This document shows positions 6,233 to 6,256 of a DNA stretch of 6,256 bases, piece after piece. Both the position numbers and the translations under genes were made by a program. Under the pieces are notes generated by a model. The model was not told the DNA's origin. It did not search any database and was given only the letters and a program-made list of their open reading frames with translations. Each line of letters opens with the position of its first letter. The first letter of the stretch is position 1. This stretch comes from Bacteroidia bacterium (GTDB lineage: Bacteria > Bacteroidota > Bacteroidia > Bacteroidales > UBA12481), in the NCBI GenBank assembly GCA_026391235.1, contig JAPLDV010000484.1, positions 1 to 6,256 on the forward strand, given 5' to 3'.

Positions 6233-6256
6233 ATGGAAAAGAGAATCGGAAGTGTA
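6233..6256 (+). CDS. N-terminus of an unidentified gene running off the window
   Basis: Eight codons, MEKRIGSV, are visible after a strong Shine-Dalgarno, and the frame is open at the window edge. The gene is divergent from the toxin-antitoxin operon. Short 'MEKRI' starts occur in small ACT-domain regulators such as those of the TM1266 type, but eight residues cannot identify a family and I assign none. Confidence 0.55.

Overview
The window looks like chromosomal DNA of a member of the Bacteroidota, probably an uncultured one. Two independent signs support this. The largest gene ends in a type IX secretion (T9SS, 'Por') C-terminal sorting domain, and the toxin-antitoxin operon has an exact Bacteroidota-type promoter, TTTG-N20-TACCTTTG. 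All complete genes lie on the minus strand; only the two cut-off genes at the window edges lie on the plus strand.

Layout. Positions 2-232 hold the 3' end of an unrecognised plus-strand gene. Positions 233-462 are non-coding and carry a perfect 8-bp GC-rich dyad of the 'ATCCCCGC-GAAG-GCGGGGAT' type. Positions 463-2754 encode, in transcription order, the substrate-binding protein, permease and ATPase of an ABC importer of the SsuABC/TauABC/ThiXYZ superfamily, with overlapping genes. The substrate cannot be told from sequence. Positions 2779-5313 encode an 844-residue secreted or surface protein made of about eleven Asp-box (BNR/sortilin-like) propeller repeats. It has an N-terminal lipobox and a C-terminal T9SS tail. 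The ABC genes follow its stop codon by only 24 nt, so the four genes may be co-transcribed.

Positions 5449-5976 hold an AT-rich type II toxin-antitoxin module. The antitoxin (PF09720-like 'addiction module component') is intact. The RelE/ParE-type toxin is broken by an apparent +1 frameshift at 5545-5546; the whole missing C-terminus can be read in the next frame. A 14-bp perfect palindrome lies between the promoter elements and is a likely autoregulatory operator. Positions 5977-6232 are a divergent intergenic region. A new plus-strand gene with a strong Shine-Dalgarno starts at 6233 and runs off the end.

Two observations deserve most attention. The ABC binding protein has lost, or never had, a signal peptide: its mature domain begins almost directly after the stop codon of the T9SS gene and in the same frame. 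The toxin gene can be reconstructed by removing one base. I see no CRISPR, tRNA, rRNA, transposase or phage gene, and no clear evidence of a wholly new system.
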